Origin: Gillisia sp. UBA3175
GTDB lineage: Bacteria; Bacteroidota; Bacteroidia; Flavobacteriales; Flavobacteriaceae
Assembly (NCBI GenBank): GCA_002364325.1
Contig: DEXV01000002.1
Location: 124,001 to 188,000, forward strand
Length of the DNA: 64,000 nucleotides
Direction of reading: 5' to 3'
The position numbers and the translations under genes were made by a program. This document shows, one piece after another, positions 62,246-64,000 of the stretch. Below the pieces are notes generated by a model, which was given only the letters and a program-made list of their open reading frames with translations, had not been told where the DNA came from and did no database searches. How positions within the stretch are numbered: the stretch's first letter is position 1; each line of letters starts with the position of its first letter.

Positions 62246-63181
62246 TTATTGACAATTAATTCTAACATGCTCGTATGCTGGCACTTCTAAAAGTTGTGCA
62301 TTAATATCAGCTTGAGAGATTGTGAATTCAACAAAATCTGAAGCATCTGCATTATAAGACCCTGCATCCAGTACAGTTACCCTAACATAATAAACTTCTC
62401 CTTCAGCTAATGGAGGTAATGCCGAACATAATACAGTGGCTGCAAAATTATTGCCGGTTCCTGAAACAGAGTTCATTTCTCCATCAATCACTACATCAGA
62501 GCCACCAAAGCTATCTGCCCAAATATCTAATTCAAACTTGGCTGGATATTCCCTACCAGTTACATCATCACAGAAATTTACGAAGATGCAATAGTTGTTT
62601 TCTACAGTTGTAAGGTCTATATCAAAGAATAAATAGCCATACGCTTCTTCATCTCTAGGAATAAAACATAATACATCCACATTGATATAAGGTTTGGTTC
62701 CCGCTCCTAAATTAATGGCTTGTGGAAGTGGTTCTCCTACACTACTGGCATAATCACCACCTTCTCGTGGAGCTACCCAAAGTACTTGTCCATCTGCAGA
62801 ATACACAATAAAATATTCTAAGGAGTAATTCCCTGCTGGTAAGGCAAGATCTTCAGAATAAGAAGTCTCCCAACTTCCATTGTTGTTCTGAATATTTACC
62901 CTAAATAAGGAAGGAGTGGTAGTACCACCACCTGTGCCAATATAAATCCCATCTGAATTTTCAATACCTACCATAACATAAGAAGGTGCGGCATCTCTGC
63001 ATTCTACGGGTGTGGTCCCATGTGCTTTTGATTGCTTGTTAAAATCATTTAATAAGGTCCCAAATTGTAATTGATAGGTTTCCTGATCGGATACAACCGC
63101 GCTGCTTTCTTCCTTACTACAAGAAGTTAAAAATAAAGCCAAAATCACAACGAGGCTTAAATAGTAATTTAATTTTTTCAT
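62246..63181 (-). CDS. Lipoprotein of unrecognised family, shared-domain member 4
   Basis: 311 residues. Lipoprotein signal MKKLNYYLSLVVILALFLTSCSKEES. It carries the shared block (CRDAAPSYVMVGIENSDG, LPAGNYSLEYFIVYSADGQVLW, VAPREGGDYASSVGEPLP, YINVDVLCFIPRDEEAYGY, ENNYCIFVNFCDDVTGREYP) and a second part similar to member 2 (VSGTGNNFAATVLCSALPPL; YEHVRINCQ). The first half is almost the same as member 3 and the second half is closer to member 2, so it looks mosaic. The leader AATAGTTTAGATTAATA is shared with members 2 and 3. Six or more cysteines may form disulfides. Function unknown. Confidence 0.75.
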   Translation of the reverse strand: MKKLNYYLSLVVILALFLTSCSKEESSAVVSDQETYQLQFGTLLNDFNKQSKAHGTTPVECRDAAPSYVMVGIENSDGIYIGTGGGTTTPSLFRVNIQNNNGSWETSYSEDLALPAGNYSLEYFIVYSADGQVLWVAPREGGDYASSVGEPLPQAINLGAGTKPYINVDVLCFIPRDEEAYGYLFFDIDLTTVENNYCIFVNFCDDVTGREYPAKFELDIWADSFGGSDVVIDGEMNSVSGTGNNFAATVLCSALPPLAEGEVYYVRVTVLDAGSYNADASDFVEFTISQADINAQLLEVPAYEHVRINCQ

Positions 63182-63265
63182 GATTTAATAGTTTAGATTA
63201 ATAATATATTTAGAATGGTTAATAAAAGAAATGAATATTTTATATACTTGAGAATCGTAAATTAA

Positions 63266-63294
63266 AAGCCGACCGCTAAAAAACCGGTCGGCTT
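63266..63294 (-). terminator. Hairpin terminator of TSP3-like partial gene
   Basis: Perfect 10-bp stem AAGCCGACCG / CGGTCGGCTT with a nine-base loop, followed by TTTAATTTA on the minus strand. It lies 14 bp after the stop at 63308. Confidence 0.8.
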
Positions 63295-63307
63295 AATTTA
63301 AAAGCTT

Positions 63308-64000
63308 TTAATTGCCGCTTCCACCGTCTTTACAAGCGCCTTCGCCATGTATTACGATGTAGAAATCGTTATCACCATCCCAATCGAAAGTGAAAGAATC
63401 TCCATCATTTACTTCTTCGTCAATATTATTATTGTATTGACCAGGAGCTTGTAATGTTTGACTGCCTGGAATTATTTCAGAAATATTTACGTGAAGAGAA
63501 TCAAGCTCATTGTTAGCATTTTCAAAATCGAATGTAACCGTAATCTCATCAGTTAACCTATTGTAAGTAATTGTTACATCACCTATATCAGTATTGTCAT
63601 TAAGGTTATACTGAGTGCTTGCTCCGGCGTAAATATCAAGAGTTTTAATAGTTACATCACCTGTTGCAACAAAATTGTAGATGAATCCCCAACGAGTTGG
63701 ACCATTTTGCAATTCATTGAACTGGATTGCATTATCGTCGGTAGCACTACCAATAAAAACAGTTTCGTCACAATCATCTCCATCGCCATTATCACATCCA
63801 TCACCAACGCCGTTTATACAGTCATCATCGTTATCGCAAATACCATCACCGTCTAAATCTCCACCATTGGAAACACAATCGTCACCTCCGCCTGGAGAAC
63901 AACCTGAGCCAACGCCATTTATACAATCATCAATATTGTCACAAATACCATCACCGTCAGCATCTCCACCATTAGAAGTACAGTCGTCACCTCCACCTGG
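63308..64000 (-). CDS. Partial protein with TSP3-like Asp/Gly repeats, 3' end only
   Basis: The reading frame is open for 230 codons from the right edge to the stop at 63308, and the start is outside the window. Residues 1-80 hold two 35-residue repeats rich in Asp, Gly and Cys (DGDGICDNIDDC and DGDGICDNDDDC cores), like thrombospondin type 3 calcium-binding repeats. The remaining 150 residues are a beta-rich domain (NGPTRWGFIYNFVATGDVTI, ITVTFDFENANNELDS) that I do not recognise. It ends GEGACKDGGSGN. A short internal TTG start at 63712 is not plausible because the repeats upstream are in frame. Probably exported, surface-bound protein in the same lipoprotein island. Confidence 0.8.
   Translation of the reverse strand, partial: PGGGDDCTSNGGDADGDGICDNIDDCINGVGSGCSPGGGDDCVSNGGDLDGDGICDNDDDCINGVGDGCDNGDGDDCDETVFIGSATDDNAIQFNELQNGPTRWGFIYNFVATGDVTIKTLDIYAGASTQYNLNDNTDIGDVTITYNRLTDEITVTFDFENANNELDSLHVNISEIIPGSQTLQAPGQYNNNIDEEVNDGDSFTFDWDGDNDFYIVIHGEGACKDGGSGN
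63791..64000. repeat. 105-bp tandem repeat encoding 35-residue TSP3-like units
   Basis: Two full units are visible, 64000-63896 and 63895-63791 on the minus strand, with the start of a degenerate third. Matching blocks such as AACGCC.TTTATACA at 63806 and 63911 are exactly 105 bp apart. The array continues past the edge. Confidence 0.85.

Noticed and set aside
63308..63712. Separate 134-residue gene starting at a TTG
   Set aside because: The same frame is open to the right edge and encodes coherent repeats upstream, so this is the 3' part of a larger gene.
63791..64000. Repeat array as CRISPR
   Set aside because: The 105-bp repeats are coding, in frame and contiguous without spacers.

Overview
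The window looks like chromosome of a low-GC marine member of the Flavobacteriaceae (Bacteroidota), of the Gramella/Christiangramia, Zunongwangia or Salegentibacter kind. The genus is a guess from gene content. The family rests on TAnnTTTG-type -7 promoter elements, weak ribosome binding sites, TlpA/DUF4369, SIMPL, HD-DUF5706 and DCC proteins, and many lipoproteins.

Region 1 (1-37455, all genes on the minus strand, continuing past the left edge) is a large surface-polysaccharide locus. Read in transcription order it holds: an MBOAT/SGNH O-acyltransferase pair; genes for UDP-GalNAcA (C4-epimerase and dehydrogenase) and UDP-GlcA/GalA (dehydrogenase and epimerase); genes for a dTDP-3-acetamido-3,6-dideoxyhexose (rfbA, rfbB, two tandem 3,4-ketoisomerases, N-acetyltransferase, aminotransferase; rfbC and rfbD are absent); a first Wzx flippase; three GT2 transferases; a recombination scar in which a truncated GT4 is joined to remains of a UDP-glucuronate epimerase; a nonulosonic (legionaminic-like) acid gene set (4,6-dehydratase, two NeuD/PglD-type acyltransferases, aminotransferase, CBS-nucleotidyltransferase); a WecF-like transferase; a second Wzx; a GT2 and three GT4 transferases; a GNAT; two paralogous polytopic proteins that may be Wzy-like polymerases, flanking a deacetylase and an asparagine synthase homologue; a NeuB-type synthase; and a TylF-like methyltransferase. 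Two flippases, two polymerase-like paralogues and the scar suggest two polysaccharide modules were joined.

Region 2 (37668-55358, mixed strands) is mostly ordinary chromosome: DCC protein, small membrane protein, Dps, MscS channel, a metallophosphoesterase-Omp85 fusion, an HD domain fused to a Pycsar-type membrane effector domain, a GAF protein, TlpA-like lipoprotein, SIMPL protein, rhomboid protease, LpxL-type acyltransferase, GlmM, AcpH-like protein and gamma-glutamyltransferase.

Region 3 (55360-64000, minus strand) is a lipoprotein island. Four lipoproteins share one unrecognised domain, two tandem astacin-family metalloprotease lipoproteins lie among them, and a partial protein with Asp/Gly-rich thrombospondin-type-3-like repeats runs off the right edge. 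Several genes have clear hairpin terminators. No tRNA, rRNA, CRISPR array, intact insertion sequence or phage gene was seen.
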